Below the pieces are notes generated by a model. It did not search any database. It had not been told where the DNA came from and saw only the letters and a list, made by a program, of their open reading frames with translations. Shown here one piece after another: positions 37,101 to 46,774 of a DNA stretch of 64,000 nucleotides. How positions within the stretch are numbered: position 1 is the first letter of the stretch; the number at the start of each line of letters is the position of its first letter. The translations under genes were made by a program, and so were the position numbers. This stretch comes from Planctomycetaceae bacterium (lineage in GTDB: Bacteria; Planctomycetota; Planctomycetia; Planctomycetales; Planctomycetaceae). Location: NCBI GenBank assembly GCA_041398785.1, contig JAWKUA010000014.1, positions 143,600 through 207,599 on the forward strand. Direction: 5' to 3'.

Positions 37101-38214
37101 GCCGGCCATTCTGCTGACCCTGCAGCGCCACCAGGCGATGAAGCTGCTCGTTGAGCTGTGCCGCCGTCGCTTCGTCGACGACGCTGGCGGGCATCAGTTC
37201 CACCGTTTCACCGCTTTCTTCGTCCAGCGGCTGGTCCAGTTCGTTGACGAGTCGGACCAAATGCCCAATCCGGCCTTCCGAAGCTTCCAGCAACAGTTCA
37301 TTGGACGACTGATCGATGCCGATGCGAAAAACGGGACGAACGTTCTGAACGTTGACATTGGCCGGATTGACCACAACGGTCGGCAATCCCTGCAGGCCGT
37401 CTTTCACAAGTTCCGCACGCGTTTCGTAGACCAGATAAATGCTTCGCGCCAGCTCCGCAGCTTTCAAATGCCGGACCTGAACGGTGCGAACAACCGCGGG
37501 ACCATTGTCGATCGCAGACTGAGCGCCTTGATTCCTGGGCCGCGTTAAGGTTTCACTGAATTCGCGTTCGCCGGTCGGTTCGTAGTCGCGCCGGACGTCG
37601 CCCGGGGCGGGAACATCATCCTGCTGAGCCACCCGGGTCCACGGAGTCAGTGACGACGAGTCGTCGCTGCGCCGGCTGGCCGGATGAAACGGATTTCCGG
37701 CAGCCGCGCGGTCCACCGGAGACTCCGAAGCTCGTTCGCGCCGGCTTCCCGGCTGCGGATAAGCGCTGCTGGGAGTTTCCGGAACGGTGGGCCGGGCATA
37801 TCGAGTGCGCGCTTTTTCGAGCTGCAGCACGATCAGGAAATTATTCTGCAGGATCAGGCGAAAGCCCTGCGGTTCAAGTTCCGTATTCAGAATGTTCAAC
37901 GCGGACTCAACGCTGTATCGCGTCTTGTCTCGCCGCGCGAAGCGGCCCGACGGGATCTTGTCCATCACCAGACTCAGTTCCGCCTGCTGCGCAACATCGC
38001 GCAGCACGCGCTGCCAGCCCGCATCGAAATAGTTTAGCCGAACGCCGTCAGGATCCTGTTCCGGGGCTGCCTGCGCATCCCCGCGTGAAAAGACCTCGCG
38101 AAACGAGGACGTGCGATCCTCGGAAGCGTCAAGCTGGTCGTTGTCGTGCAGTAGCCAGCATGTCGCCGCAGCGGTTCCCGCCAGCGCCAATGCCAGAAAG
38201 CCATGATGTCTCAC
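34171..38214 (-). CDS. large secretin (type II/III secretion GspD family)
   Basis: A 1347-residue outer-membrane-channel protein. It has an N-terminal hydrophobic signal (MRHHGFLALALAGTAAATCW), an N0-like region (about 70-135), then repeated secretin_N domains (for example VRHLKAAELARSIYLVYETR, QIFQLNHATATELADVINQA, KVFTLKNADATQSVELLTSL) separated by acidic or Pro-rich linkers. The secretin pore is at about 900-1180, with RMEVGQQVPVVNGVTQTVT and VPWLGDLPIVGRAF. The tail is Pro/Ser/Arg-rich. It is about twice the size of GspD, mostly through extra N-type repeats. No other secretion genes adjoin it in this window. Confidence 0.88.
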   Translation of the reverse strand: MRHHGFLALALAGTAAATCWLLHDNDQLDASEDRTSSFREVFSRGDAQAAPEQDPDGVRLNYFDAGWQRVLRDVAQQAELSLVMDKIPSGRFARRDKTRYSVESALNILNTELEPQGFRLILQNNFLIVLQLEKARTRYARPTVPETPSSAYPQPGSRRERASESPVDRAAAGNPFHPASRRSDDSSSLTPWTRVAQQDDVPAPGDVRRDYEPTGEREFSETLTRPRNQGAQSAIDNGPAVVRTVQVRHLKAAELARSIYLVYETRAELVKDGLQGLPTVVVNPANVNVQNVRPVFRIGIDQSSNELLLEASEGRIGHLVRLVNELDQPLDEESGETVELMPASVVDEATAAQLNEQLHRLVALQGQQNGRPQNDDPNAPADQNEDLPGDSINLRGDVTIQAIPEIGGLLIRGNQADVAQIRELINQLEEMSQGSLPGIHLEELHHVNSEAMSELLTSVYDRLAELRQRGTTERKTVAFFPVVQPNSILILAPKIELDNILENIHLLDKEVDPQSEFRVFPLKHAIASQVLTALDTLYETAEGRGLRTRIQSIADVRTNSVIVQGSPADLDKVADLIAKIDLDAPGKVHRVQIFQLNHATATELADVINQAIQSVSSPPQTTTGGAGGFGGFGGGTNQAPQELRDGTSVALEFLTSDGDTERLVKSGILADVRITADPRMNTLVVSAPQASMMLLSALIAELDGAPSATASIKVFTLKNADATQSVELLTSLFENQNQEEQLGVQIAGAEDATNSLIPLQFSADVRSNTVLAVGSEEALGVVEAILLRLDSDDSRQRQTSVIQLRNAPAELVSASIQNFLTQQQALQTSTEDLISNIERIRQEVVIAPDTNSNSLIVSASPDYYSKITDIIEELDATPPQVVIQALIVEVTLDNTDEFGVELGFQDPLLYSRGVVGDLITTTVTSTPVGQPQTTSQTIVSSTRTPGFNFNNTSAPLGNNGQVASTRTIGTQGLSNFSLGRQNNDLGFGGFVFSAQSDAVSVLMRALAARRTVHVLSRPMIRTTHNNIARMEVGQQVPVVNGVTQTVTAVTPQITPQRIGIILEVTPRITPDGSVAMEVYAEKSALASGSVPVFTDLTTGNTVDSVIINLAIADTTVNVPNGQTIVIGGMITKTDETLERKVPWLGDLPIVGRAFRYDGTNTARTELLIFLTPRIVFGDVDSELIKQIESERIHFIESEAEEIHGPLYSVPPSGLQQYQQLPSESYGVPGEIYPSQGITPTDEPYLPAPGMEDYPPQSNRRNRGSEPMPTLDSLSVRRGQRSAAQLHETAEPIIRPATATRQLAEGASPEKATRSISFSSDDAEFEEEADPDDAARESWMQKMLKRRK

Positions 38215-38632
38215 CGTGGTGATCCTTCACGTAATGCAGGCTTTCAATAGCCTCCCCCCTGAACCGGAAACCGGGTCGATGACAGAGTCCGCTGCGTTTT
38301 CAATCGCCGGCAGCAGAAGAAATTCCCTTGAGGCAACGGGGAACCTGTGGCGCAAGCCTTTCGCTCTGTATCGGGTTTACCGATTATTCTGTTCTATCGG
38401 GTTGTGACGCCCGTTCAGATGAGTCGGGTTATGCCGGATTTGAGGCCGGACGGCGATTCGTCGCAGTGCCCGCGGTCTCAGGCCAGGCCGTCGGTGACTT
38501 CTGATCCTGATCCGCGTGTCGGCGGCCAACGTCGGTTGGAGTACCGTCAGGTGCGGAGTAAGCGTTGACGATTGCACGCCGGCGATCGGGGCTGATTGCT
38601 TTATGTGATTTCAGGTAAGGCTTTCCGAAGAC
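38215..38632. other. 418-bp intergenic region upstream of the secretin
   Basis: It should contain the secretin promoter (minus strand) and that of the small gene at 38633. No gene, terminator or repeat was convincing. Confidence 0.4.
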
Positions 38633-39073
38633 ATGTTTCACGCCATCAGAAACTTTCTGCTGAGAATGGCGGACGCCGGACGTTCGGAGGCCGACATGTC
38701 TATCGTCCGCTTCCGGGCCAACCGGCAGCAACTGCAGGATGAGTTCTTTCGGCTGGCTTCGTCCTCCGGTAAGCCTCGCGGGCTGATCTGGACGAATTGC
38801 GACTGGCAGTCGGAGTTTGCTTTGGTGAAGGACAGCAGCACGGGACTGCTGACGGCTTATTCCGCGGTCCACGTCAGTTTTGCGGCAGTGGAAGGCGGCG
38901 AGATGGAAGGCGTTGACGCCGTCTCCGCAATCCGGGAAGGCTCAGCGGTGTTCCACTATCAAAACGGACAATGGGGCACGGGAGGAGGGCTGCTGTTCAA
39001 CATGTCACCGAAACTCGCCGCACAGCGTGTCGGTGACGGACATGAAGTGCTGCGGATTGTCGATTTGGAATGA
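38633..39073 (+). CDS. hypothetical protein
   Basis: A 146-residue soluble protein from ATG. Distinctive segments are RFRANRQQLQDEFFRLASSS, GLIWTNCDWQSEFALVKDSS and AVFHYQNGQWGTGGGLLFNM. Alternating polar and hydrophobic stretches suggest a mixed alpha/beta domain; no signal peptide or transmembrane helix. I do not recognise a named family. Codon use and composition agree with neighbours, and the single long frame supports it as real. Confidence 0.65.
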   Translation: MFHAIRNFLLRMADAGRSEADMSIVRFRANRQQLQDEFFRLASSSGKPRGLIWTNCDWQSEFALVKDSSTGLLTAYSAVHVSFAAVEGGEMEGVDAVSAIREGSAVFHYQNGQWGTGGGLLFNMSPKLAAQRVGDGHEVLRIVDLE

Positions 39074-39119
39074 CCGACATGACGGACTCCGCGCGCTCCG
39101 GCGAACTACGCCGCCCACC

Positions 39120-39135
39120 GCGCGACGTGAGTCCG
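39120..39135. repeat. partial copy of the CGACGT palindromic family
   Basis: GCGCGACGTGAGTCCGC-like sequence in the 113-bp gap between convergent genes matches one arm of the dispersed element. The second arm is missing or decayed. Confidence 0.4.
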
Positions 39136-39186
39136 CTTTCGCGCTGACCGGGCGCATTCGTGTGATCGGACGTGCGATTGGCCCGA

Positions 39187-41292
39187 CTACCCGGCGGCGT
39201 GCCGTTTGGCTTCTTCGATCACCTGCTGTTGTTCGTTCGGCGGCAGCAGTTCGTAGGAACTGAATTCCATTGTGAACGAACCCTGGCCGCCGGTCAGGCT
39301 GCTGATGGTTCGAGCATAGGTTTTGACATTGGCCAGAGGCACTTTCGCGTGAATCACGCTGAATCCGCCCGGGATTTCGTCAACGCCTTCCATACGGCCG
39401 CGGCGAGTGTTCAGGTCTTTGGTGATGTCACCGATATGGGCATTGGGCACGGTGACTTCCAGCGCTGCGATCGGTTCCAGCAGAGAAGGGCGGGCCTTTT
39501 CGAACAGTTCCTTGAAACAGTGGGCTCCTGCGATCTTGAATGCCGTTTCATTACTGTCAACCGGATGGTCCTTGCCAAAAAACAATTCCACAACGACATC
39601 CTGCACCTGATAGCCGGCAATCACGCCGCGCACCATTTGTTCGCGAATTCCCTTTTCAACGGCAGGGATGAACTGATTCGGAACGGATCCACCCGACACG
39701 CGATCGATGAACACAAAGTGCAACTGCTCATCGTGGTTGTACGTCCGAAGATGCGGGAATCGATCCTTGTTGATGTATTCGTCCAGACTGACTCCGTGAG
39801 GAAAGGCGGACAGTTTCAGATGCACTTCGGCGAACTGGCCGGAACCTCCGGACTGCTTCTTGTGCCGAAAGCTGCCTTCGGCTTCGCCGGTGATCGTTTC
39901 CCGGTACGGAATCCGCGGTTCGTGCGTGATGATGTCCACTTTTTCGCGGTCGTGCAGACGTTTTTCGATCAGCTTCAGATGCAGATCACTCATGCCTTCC
40001 ATCAGCAGTTCATGCGTCTGTTCTTCGTGATGCACATGAAACGACGGATCTTCTTCTTCAATCTTGTGCAGTGCCAGTGAGATCTTTGTCTGGTCCGCCT
40101 GACTCTTCGGTTCCACGGCCAGCGAAATCATGGGACGCGGAAAAGCGATCGGCGGCATTTTGATCCTGTCAGAACCGTCGCTGAGCGTGTTGCCGGTATG
40201 GAAGTCATCAATCTTGGTGACCGCGACAATGTTGCCGGCAATGGCTTCGTCGACCTGATCATATTCGCCGCCCTGAAAATCCAGCAGTTGGTGAACTTTG
40301 ACGGCGCCGTTCTGACCAACGACATGCACCTGGGAATCCCGTTTCAGTGTCCCCGAATAGATGCGGATGTAGCTGACCTTGGACAGGTACGGGTCGATTC
40401 GCGTCTTTACGACCTGGGCAACCAGCGGACCGTTTGCGTCGGGGTCAACGGCCTGGTCTTCGCCGTCGACAGTCACGTGCCGCTGAAGCTGTTTCGGGGA
40501 AGGAGCGTACGCGGCAATGCCGTCCATCAGTTCTTTGACACCGACGTCCATTTTCACCGACGTAAAGAACACGGGAATCAGAGTTCCTGCGACAACGGCT
40601 TTCACGATCGCGGCGTCGATTTCGTCAGGGGAGATCGCAGCTTCTTCCAGATACCGCATCATCAGATCTTCGTCCGCTTCGACGGCCGCGTCGATGACTC
40701 GCTGGTTGGCTGCGGCGACGTCCAGCGTGACTCCGTCCGGAATGGATTCCGGCGGACGGACCGTGCTGACGACACCGCTGAGACTCGCTCCGATGCCGAC
40801 CGGAACGTTCATCAGAGCACACGCGGCTCCGAACTGCTGCTGAATGGAGTCCACCAGCGCCGGCAGGTCGATGTCTTCTTCGTCGCACTTGTTCACGATG
40901 ATAAACCGGCCGAGTCCGCGGTTGCCGGCGTGCTGAAATGCGCGTCGGCAATTGACTTCAATCCCGGCACGCGCGTTGATCGTGACCAGTGCCGTCTCCG
41001 CGGCTCGCAGTGCGCCGATGGCATGACCGATGAAATCCGGCATCCCGGGTGCGTCCAGAAGATTGATTCTGGCGTTGGCGTGTTCGAAGTGGCAGATGTG
41101 CGATGTGACGGAATGGTGCCGGTCCTTTTCGTCGTCATCCACGTCCAGATTGCTGGTACCATCGTCCGGCGATCCGACCTTCTTCTTCTCACCCGACTCG
41201 AAGAGCATCAGGTCCGCCAGCGACGTTTTTCCGACGCTGCCGTGACCAACCAGCACAACGTTTCGCAGTTCCGAGACGGGATGTTTGGGCAT
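39187..41292 (-). CDS. elongation factor G-like translational GTPase
   Basis: A 701-residue protein with all five EF-G domains. The G1 P-loop is GHGSVGKTSL (not the usual GHIDAGKTT). G3 is DAPGMPDF and G4 is NKCD. Domain IV/V segments are KKQSGGSGQFAEVHLKLS, VSGGSVPNQFIPAVEKGIRE and RRGRMEGVDEIPGGFSVIHA. The switch I element of canonical EF-G (RGITI) is altered here (DRHHSV), matching the second EF-G-like class of planctomycetes and actinobacteria rather than the ribosomal operon copy. It has no rps12/rps7 neighbours. GTPase activity is expected; its role in ordinary translocation is uncertain. Confidence 0.82.
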   Translation of the reverse strand: MPKHPVSELRNVVLVGHGSVGKTSLADLMLFESGEKKKVGSPDDGTSNLDVDDDEKDRHHSVTSHICHFEHANARINLLDAPGMPDFIGHAIGALRAAETALVTINARAGIEVNCRRAFQHAGNRGLGRFIIVNKCDEEDIDLPALVDSIQQQFGAACALMNVPVGIGASLSGVVSTVRPPESIPDGVTLDVAAANQRVIDAAVEADEDLMMRYLEEAAISPDEIDAAIVKAVVAGTLIPVFFTSVKMDVGVKELMDGIAAYAPSPKQLQRHVTVDGEDQAVDPDANGPLVAQVVKTRIDPYLSKVSYIRIYSGTLKRDSQVHVVGQNGAVKVHQLLDFQGGEYDQVDEAIAGNIVAVTKIDDFHTGNTLSDGSDRIKMPPIAFPRPMISLAVEPKSQADQTKISLALHKIEEEDPSFHVHHEEQTHELLMEGMSDLHLKLIEKRLHDREKVDIITHEPRIPYRETITGEAEGSFRHKKQSGGSGQFAEVHLKLSAFPHGVSLDEYINKDRFPHLRTYNHDEQLHFVFIDRVSGGSVPNQFIPAVEKGIREQMVRGVIAGYQVQDVVVELFFGKDHPVDSNETAFKIAGAHCFKELFEKARPSLLEPIAALEVTVPNAHIGDITKDLNTRRGRMEGVDEIPGGFSVIHAKVPLANVKTYARTISSLTGGQGSFTMEFSSYELLPPNEQQQVIEEAKRHAAG

Positions 41293-41832
41293 GAAAAACT
41301 CTCCTGCGTGATCAGATTCTGTTCAGGGAATTGAAGGCAGTCTCGCCGCGGGAGAATTTAATCAATCGGCAGAAAAAACTCGAACAAGGACTCAGCGCGG
41401 GCACGACGTGCGCCACGGTCCTGGGCGCGGTGTTGCCCCTCGGCGGACTCACGCTCATGGGGACCATGAACCCGGCGGGCCGCACGACGTCAGTCCGCAA
41501 TCCGCATGGACGTCCGCGGTCCGCACGGACGGATGCAAGCTGCGCGGTCGGGCCGGGCGAAAGCTCAAATTCGTTCCAGACCTTTGTGCCTTCGTGCCTC
41601 CGTGTGAGCCCACGTCGCGCTGCTCGCCGGAGCAGGCGACGCGAAAAACGCTCGGCAAATTCACGACCGTCCGAATTCCCGCGCCCACTCGCTTCGGAAC
41701 CCGGAGCACAGCCGATACAATCTCCCACCGCACTCGCCGGACGTTGGTGAATTCCGACGTCCGGTTTCTTTTTGTGATCCGGTTTTTCCAGTGATTCAGC
41801 AGCGCGTTCCGCGTGTCGATTGAGAGTATCCC
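41293..41832. other. 540-bp intergenic region holding a repeat element
   Basis: Divergent gap between the EF-G-like gene and purA. It contains the 159-bp repeat; nothing else was recognised. Confidence 0.55.
41472..41630. repeat. 159-bp palindromic-end element (long form, copy 4)
   Basis: The left end CCGGCGGGCCGCACGACGTC and the right end CACGTCGCGCTGCTCGCCGG are imperfect inverted repeats (16/20). The interior includes CAGTCCGCAATCCGCATG, CGAAAGCTCAAATTCGTTCC and CCTTTGTGCCTTCGTGCCTC, the last two shared with the copy at 33071. Equal length and shared internal blocks point to one mobile or REP-like family. Confidence 0.8.
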
Positions 41833-43116
41833 GTGCCGGCAACTTCAGTAATCGGGTTGCAGTGGGGCGACGAAGCCAAGGGCAAAGTCGTCGACCTGCT
41901 GACCGAAAAACATGACATCGTGATCCGTTACCAGGGCGGCAACAACGCCGGCCATACGGTCAAATTCGGCGGCCGGACCTACAAGCTCAGCCTGTTGCCC
42001 ACCGGAATTCTGCAAAGCCACGTCAAATCCGTGATCGCGCCGGGTGTCGTTATCGATCCGAAAGCCGTGCTTCGCGAGCTGGATGGTCTGGAGCAGGGCG
42101 GGACGAAGTTTTCTGATCGCCTGATGATCAGCGACCGAGCTCACATCATCTGTCCGTGGCATCTGCTGGAAGAAGCGGCCTTTGAGATCTCCCGCGGCGC
42201 TGCGGCAATCGGTACCACCATGCGCGGAATTGGAACCTGCTACCGCGAAAAGGTCGGGCGATTCCATGCGATCCGGATGGGAGACCTGGTCTGCCGGGAT
42301 TCCTTTGCGGAAAAGGTTCGCGAAATCGTCCCATTCAAGCAGAAGCTGCTGAACGCGCTGAACCCGGACAGCGAGCAGATGGACGTTGATCGGATCATCG
42401 AAGAATACTCCGCCTGCGCGGATCGACTGCGGCCGATGGTGAGCGACACTACAGCGTATCTGCTGGATTCGCTGGAATCCGGCAGGCGACTGCTGTTCGA
42501 GGGTGCTCAGGGAAGTCTGCTGGATGTCGATCACGGCACGTTTCCGTATGTAACGTCGTCCAACAGTTCCGGCTGCGGCATTCACAGCGGAAGCGGCATT
42601 CCGGAGCGGGAAATCAGCAGCATGATCGGCGTTGCCAAGGCCTACACCACGCGCGTCGGGGGCGGACCGTTTCCCACGGAGCTTGACAACGAAATCGGTC
42701 AAAGAATCCGGGATGCCGGCAACGAATACGGCACTGTGACGGGAAGGCCCCGACGCTGCGGCTGGCTGGACACCGTGGCGACTCGGTACAGCGCTCGAAT
42801 CAGCGGCGTTGACAGCATTGCCATCGCGCTGCTGGACGTGCTTAGCGGGTTCGACGAACTGCACATCTGCGAAGCGTACGACATTCGCGGAACGGTGACG
42901 CGAAACATGCCGTCCCGCTGCGAAGATCTGGCCGTCGCCAGGCCCGTTCTGCGGCGGATTGAGGGCTGGTCGGAAGACATCACAGCAGTCCGCCGGTTCG
43001 AAGATCTGCCGTCGGCAGCGCAACGTTACGTACAGACCGCCGGTGAATTGATCGGCCGCAGAGTCTCGCTGGTTTCCGTCGGACCGGATCGCGAGCAGAC
43101 GATCCACCTTGCCTGA
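41833..43116 (+). CDS. purA: adenylosuccinate synthetase
   Basis: A 427-residue enzyme joining IMP and aspartate with GTP in AMP synthesis. The start is GTG. The N-terminal catalytic loop is QWGDEAKGKVVDLL, where most bacteria have GDEGKGK; the Gly-to-Ala change keeps the catalytic Asp and Lys. Other blocks are GGNNAGHT, GTTMRGIGTCYREKVGR, FEGAQGSLLDVDHGTFPYVT and TTRVGGGPFPTE. Complete, ending in VGPDREQTI. It precedes the LuxR gene by 305 bp. Confidence 0.95.
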   Translation: MPATSVIGLQWGDEAKGKVVDLLTEKHDIVIRYQGGNNAGHTVKFGGRTYKLSLLPTGILQSHVKSVIAPGVVIDPKAVLRELDGLEQGGTKFSDRLMISDRAHIICPWHLLEEAAFEISRGAAAIGTTMRGIGTCYREKVGRFHAIRMGDLVCRDSFAEKVREIVPFKQKLLNALNPDSEQMDVDRIIEEYSACADRLRPMVSDTTAYLLDSLESGRRLLFEGAQGSLLDVDHGTFPYVTSSNSSGCGIHSGSGIPEREISSMIGVAKAYTTRVGGGPFPTELDNEIGQRIRDAGNEYGTVTGRPRRCGWLDTVATRYSARISGVDSIAIALLDVLSGFDELHICEAYDIRGTVTRNMPSRCEDLAVARPVLRRIEGWSEDITAVRRFEDLPSAAQRYVQTAGELIGRRVSLVSVGPDREQTIHLA

Positions 43117-43421
43117 CGAACGGCACAGTTGCGGAGGCCGTGCGTGTTCACCGGCCGGGCACGCGTTCGTGCACTTCACCGGCCCGCGAGCGCCGGGTCG
43201 TCCCAGTACCGCAGCTGCAGTGGAGCGGCCGCAATACCGCGAAAGTCTTCACTGCGGCACTGCGTGAAATCCCTCCGCGGTACGAAAAACCCGCCGGGAA
43301 CCTTCCCTACGAATGGGGCGTTGAAGCGGTTTCCTGGGTTTTCTGCTGCTGACCTGGTGGAATTGCTCCCGAAGAAAACTCCTGGTGGGAAAACCACACG
43401 GAGCAATATCCGCCTGCATCG
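43117..43421. other. 305-bp intergenic region
   Basis: Between purA and the LuxR gene. It has a short direct repeat of TTCACCGGCC (about 43145 and 43175). No gene or clear promoter was recognised. Confidence 0.35.
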
Positions 43422-44333
43422 ATGAACACGTCTATCCAACAGATTCGCAGCAAGGGACACGACGCCATGGTTTTTAGTGCCAACAACAGCCCGACAAATG
43501 AACCTGATCCAGGCTTCAATTCGGGAACGAGCGGCCAGAGGGACTTTTCTGAATATCTGCCACAGGAGATCGGCGACTATGTTCGCCGGGTTGAATCGTT
43601 TCTGAACCAGTGCAGTCACGCTGTTTCCATCTTCCGGACCGACGCGCAGGTGATCTTTCGAAATCGGGCAGCGATCCGGCTGACTCAGGCGGAAGAATTG
43701 TCTCCGGCGGGCAACGCCTGGGAAACCGTCGGCAAGTACGCCGAACGTGTTGTGGCCGACGCGCTGCGGAATCATTCAGCGGAGTTCTCCGTCGTGTTTC
43801 CGATTCAGCAGCGCTGCTTCTGCATCTCCGGCAGTCTCGTGCGGAACGAATCGGATCGCATCATTGGAGCCATCGCGAACTTTTCGGAAGTGCATTCCGT
43901 TCCGCAGCTCCCGTCCGCATCGCCCAGCCCCTGCGGCGCGAATTCGACGGCCGCCGCTAAAGCGCAGTACGCGGAAAACGGCGATCCGTCTCTGGCCGAC
44001 GAATCGCAGTTTCAGAGATGGCTGAACCGCCGAGCGGACGCGCGTCGCCGGATGCAAAAGTTGTCTCGCCGGGAAACTCAGGTGGCCAACATGGTTTCGC
44101 TGGGCAAGGCGAACAAGATCATCGCCCGCGAACTGGATATCAGCGTCAAGACGATTGAAAAACACCGAGCCAATGCTGTGCGAAAACTGGGTGTTTCCAG
44201 CACTCCGGAAATGGTCCGGATCGCGGTGATTGCTGAGGACAACCTGGAGGACCCGATCGGTTCGCCGGCACAGCTACCCAAACCGACGCCGACTTCGTTC
44301 GGCGGCGCCGCATTCAGTCCGCAGCAGAATTAG
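43422..44333 (+). CDS. LuxR-family transcriptional regulator with PAS-like N-terminal region
   Basis: A 303-residue protein. The middle region (about 55-165) has a PAS-like pattern: HAVSIFRTDAQVIFRNRAAI, then CFCISGSLVRNESDRIIGAI. The C-terminal LuxR/FixJ HTH is clear: LSRRETQVANMVSLGKANKI, then IARELDISVKTIEKHRANAV and RKLGVSS (about 215-265). A downstream Pro-rich tail follows. It should bind DNA as a dimer in response to a cytoplasmic signal; no sensor kinase is adjacent. A strong terminator follows it. Confidence 0.83.
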   Translation: MNTSIQQIRSKGHDAMVFSANNSPTNEPDPGFNSGTSGQRDFSEYLPQEIGDYVRRVESFLNQCSHAVSIFRTDAQVIFRNRAAIRLTQAEELSPAGNAWETVGKYAERVVADALRNHSAEFSVVFPIQQRCFCISGSLVRNESDRIIGAIANFSEVHSVPQLPSASPSPCGANSTAAAKAQYAENGDPSLADESQFQRWLNRRADARRRMQKLSRRETQVANMVSLGKANKIIARELDISVKTIEKHRANAVRKLGVSSTPEMVRIAVIAEDNLEDPIGSPAQLPKPTPTSFGGAAFSPQQN

Positions 44334-44389
44334 GAGTCTGCCAGGGACGATTTGCCGAACGCAGACGCGCGACCAGCGCGAGAGCATCG

Positions 44390-44426
44390 AAGGCAGGCCG
44401 GATCACAGGATTCGGGCTGCCTTTTT
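44390..44426 (+). terminator. rho-independent terminator after the LuxR gene
   Basis: Stem AAGGCAG ... CTGCCTT extended by CCGGATC/GATTCGG around a short loop, followed by TTTTT (44422-44426). It lies 57 bp after the LuxR-gene stop and 98 bp before sucC, so it separates the two transcripts. Confidence 0.7.
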
Positions 44427-44523
44427 GCATGCGCAGCGGTACGGCAGCCTCGAACACTTGCGGCCCGACCGCTATAGTCCCGCTGCAATTGCACAGTCAC
44501 TTCCGCGATTGACGGGACCACGC

Positions 44524-45711
44524 ATGAAAATTCACGAGTATCAGGCCAAGCAGTTGTTCAAAGCCGCCGGCGTCGCCGTGCCGAAGGGAATCGTCGCGAA
44601 ATCCCCCGACGAAGTCGCTGACGCCTTCAGAGAACTCGGCGGCGAACTGGCAGTCGTGAAGTCTCAGATTCACGCGGGTGGCCGCGGGAAGGGCCGATTC
44701 AAAGAACACCCGGATCAGCCGGGTGTCGTGCTGGCACGCTCCGCCGACGAAGCTCGCGAAAACGCCAAACGCATGCTTGGCAGCACACTCGTCACCATTC
44801 AAACCGGTGAAGAAGGCAAGCAGGTCAACACACTGTTTGTCGAACAGGGACTGAAGATCGCTCGCGAACTGTACCTGGGTATCGTCGTCGACCGCGAAAT
44901 CGGCGGCCCGGTTCTGATTATGTCGTCGGAAGGCGGCATGGAAATCGAAAAGGTCGCCCACGAACACCCGGAGAAGATTCTTTCCGAACCATTCGACGCG
45001 GCCGTCGGACTGTTTCCGTATCAGGCTCGCAAACTGGCATACGCTCTCGGCTTCGACAAAGCCGCTGTTCGCAGTGCTGAGAAATTTCTGCCGAAGCTGT
45101 GCCGGTTCTTCGTCGACAACGACTGCAGCATGACGGAAATCAATCCGCTGGTCCTGACCGACGACAGCCAGCTGCTGGCACTCGACGCGAAGGTCAGCTT
45201 CGACGACAACGCACTGTTTCGACATCAGGACATCGCCGGTCTGCGTGACCTCAGCGAAGAAGACGCCTCCGAAGTTCGCGCCGCCGACGCGGGGCTAAGC
45301 TACGTCAATCTGGACGGCAACATCGGCTGTCTGGTCAACGGGGCGGGGCTGGCCATGAGCACCATGGACCTGATCAAACTGCACGGCGGCGAACCGGCCA
45401 ACTTTCTGGATGTCGGCGGCGGAGCCAACGTCGACCAGGTGACCGAAGCCTTTCGCATCATTCTGTCGGACAGCAACGTCAAGGCTGTGCTGGTCAACAT
45501 CTTCGGCGGCATCATGCGATGCGACGTGATTGTTGAGGCGCTGCTGGAAGCTTACGAAAAGGTCGGCTTTACAGTGCCACTGGTCGTTCGCCTGGAAGGA
45601 ACGAACGTCGAGAAAGCCCGCGAGATGCTGGCCGCCAGCGGCCGTGACATAATCGCCGCGAGCGATCTGACCGACGCCGCAAAGAAGGTCGTCGCCTCGC
45701 TGAGTGCCTGA
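44524..45711 (+). CDS. sucC: succinyl-CoA synthetase (ADP/GDP-forming) subunit beta
   Basis: A 395-residue ATP-grasp subunit of the TCA-cycle enzyme. The start is the ATG of MKIHEYQAKQLFKAAGVAVP; the frame is open further upstream but without family similarity. Landmarks are KSQIHAGGRGKGRF, EIGGPVLIMSSEGGMEIE, MTEINPLVLTDD, GAGLAMSTMDLIKLHGGEPA and NIFGGIMRCDVI. Full length. sucD follows after 36 bp, so the pair forms the usual sucCD operon. Confidence 0.95.
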   Translation: MKIHEYQAKQLFKAAGVAVPKGIVAKSPDEVADAFRELGGELAVVKSQIHAGGRGKGRFKEHPDQPGVVLARSADEARENAKRMLGSTLVTIQTGEEGKQVNTLFVEQGLKIARELYLGIVVDREIGGPVLIMSSEGGMEIEKVAHEHPEKILSEPFDAAVGLFPYQARKLAYALGFDKAAVRSAEKFLPKLCRFFVDNDCSMTEINPLVLTDDSQLLALDAKVSFDDNALFRHQDIAGLRDLSEEDASEVRAADAGLSYVNLDGNIGCLVNGAGLAMSTMDLIKLHGGEPANFLDVGGGANVDQVTEAFRIILSDSNVKAVLVNIFGGIMRCDVIVEALLEAYEKVGFTVPLVVRLEGTNVEKAREMLAASGRDIIAASDLTDAAKKVVASLSA

Positions 45712-45747
45712 ATCGCAAACTGAACACCGAAAACTGAAAACTCCCGA

Positions 45748-46637
<890 letters not shown>

Positions 46638-46774
46638 GGCGGCAGCGTTCTCCGGACTCCGAGGCAGCGGCGACTCCTGCGCGAACACATGCGTCGGCTG
46701 GATTTCCGCGGTGATTCGTTCCCGATTCGGGTATACTCACGTGCGGAAATGCCGGATTTTCTGGAGTGACTGTT

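Noticed and set aside
35407..37548. Plus-strand open frames (205 and 375 codons) opposite the secretin
   Set aside because: Antisense to a secretin with clear motifs.
39172..41334. Plus-strand frames (302 and 378 codons) opposite the EF-G-like gene
   Set aside because: Antisense; no family signature.
41845..43179. Minus-strand frame of 444 codons opposite purA
   Set aside because: Mirror of purA; no motif.
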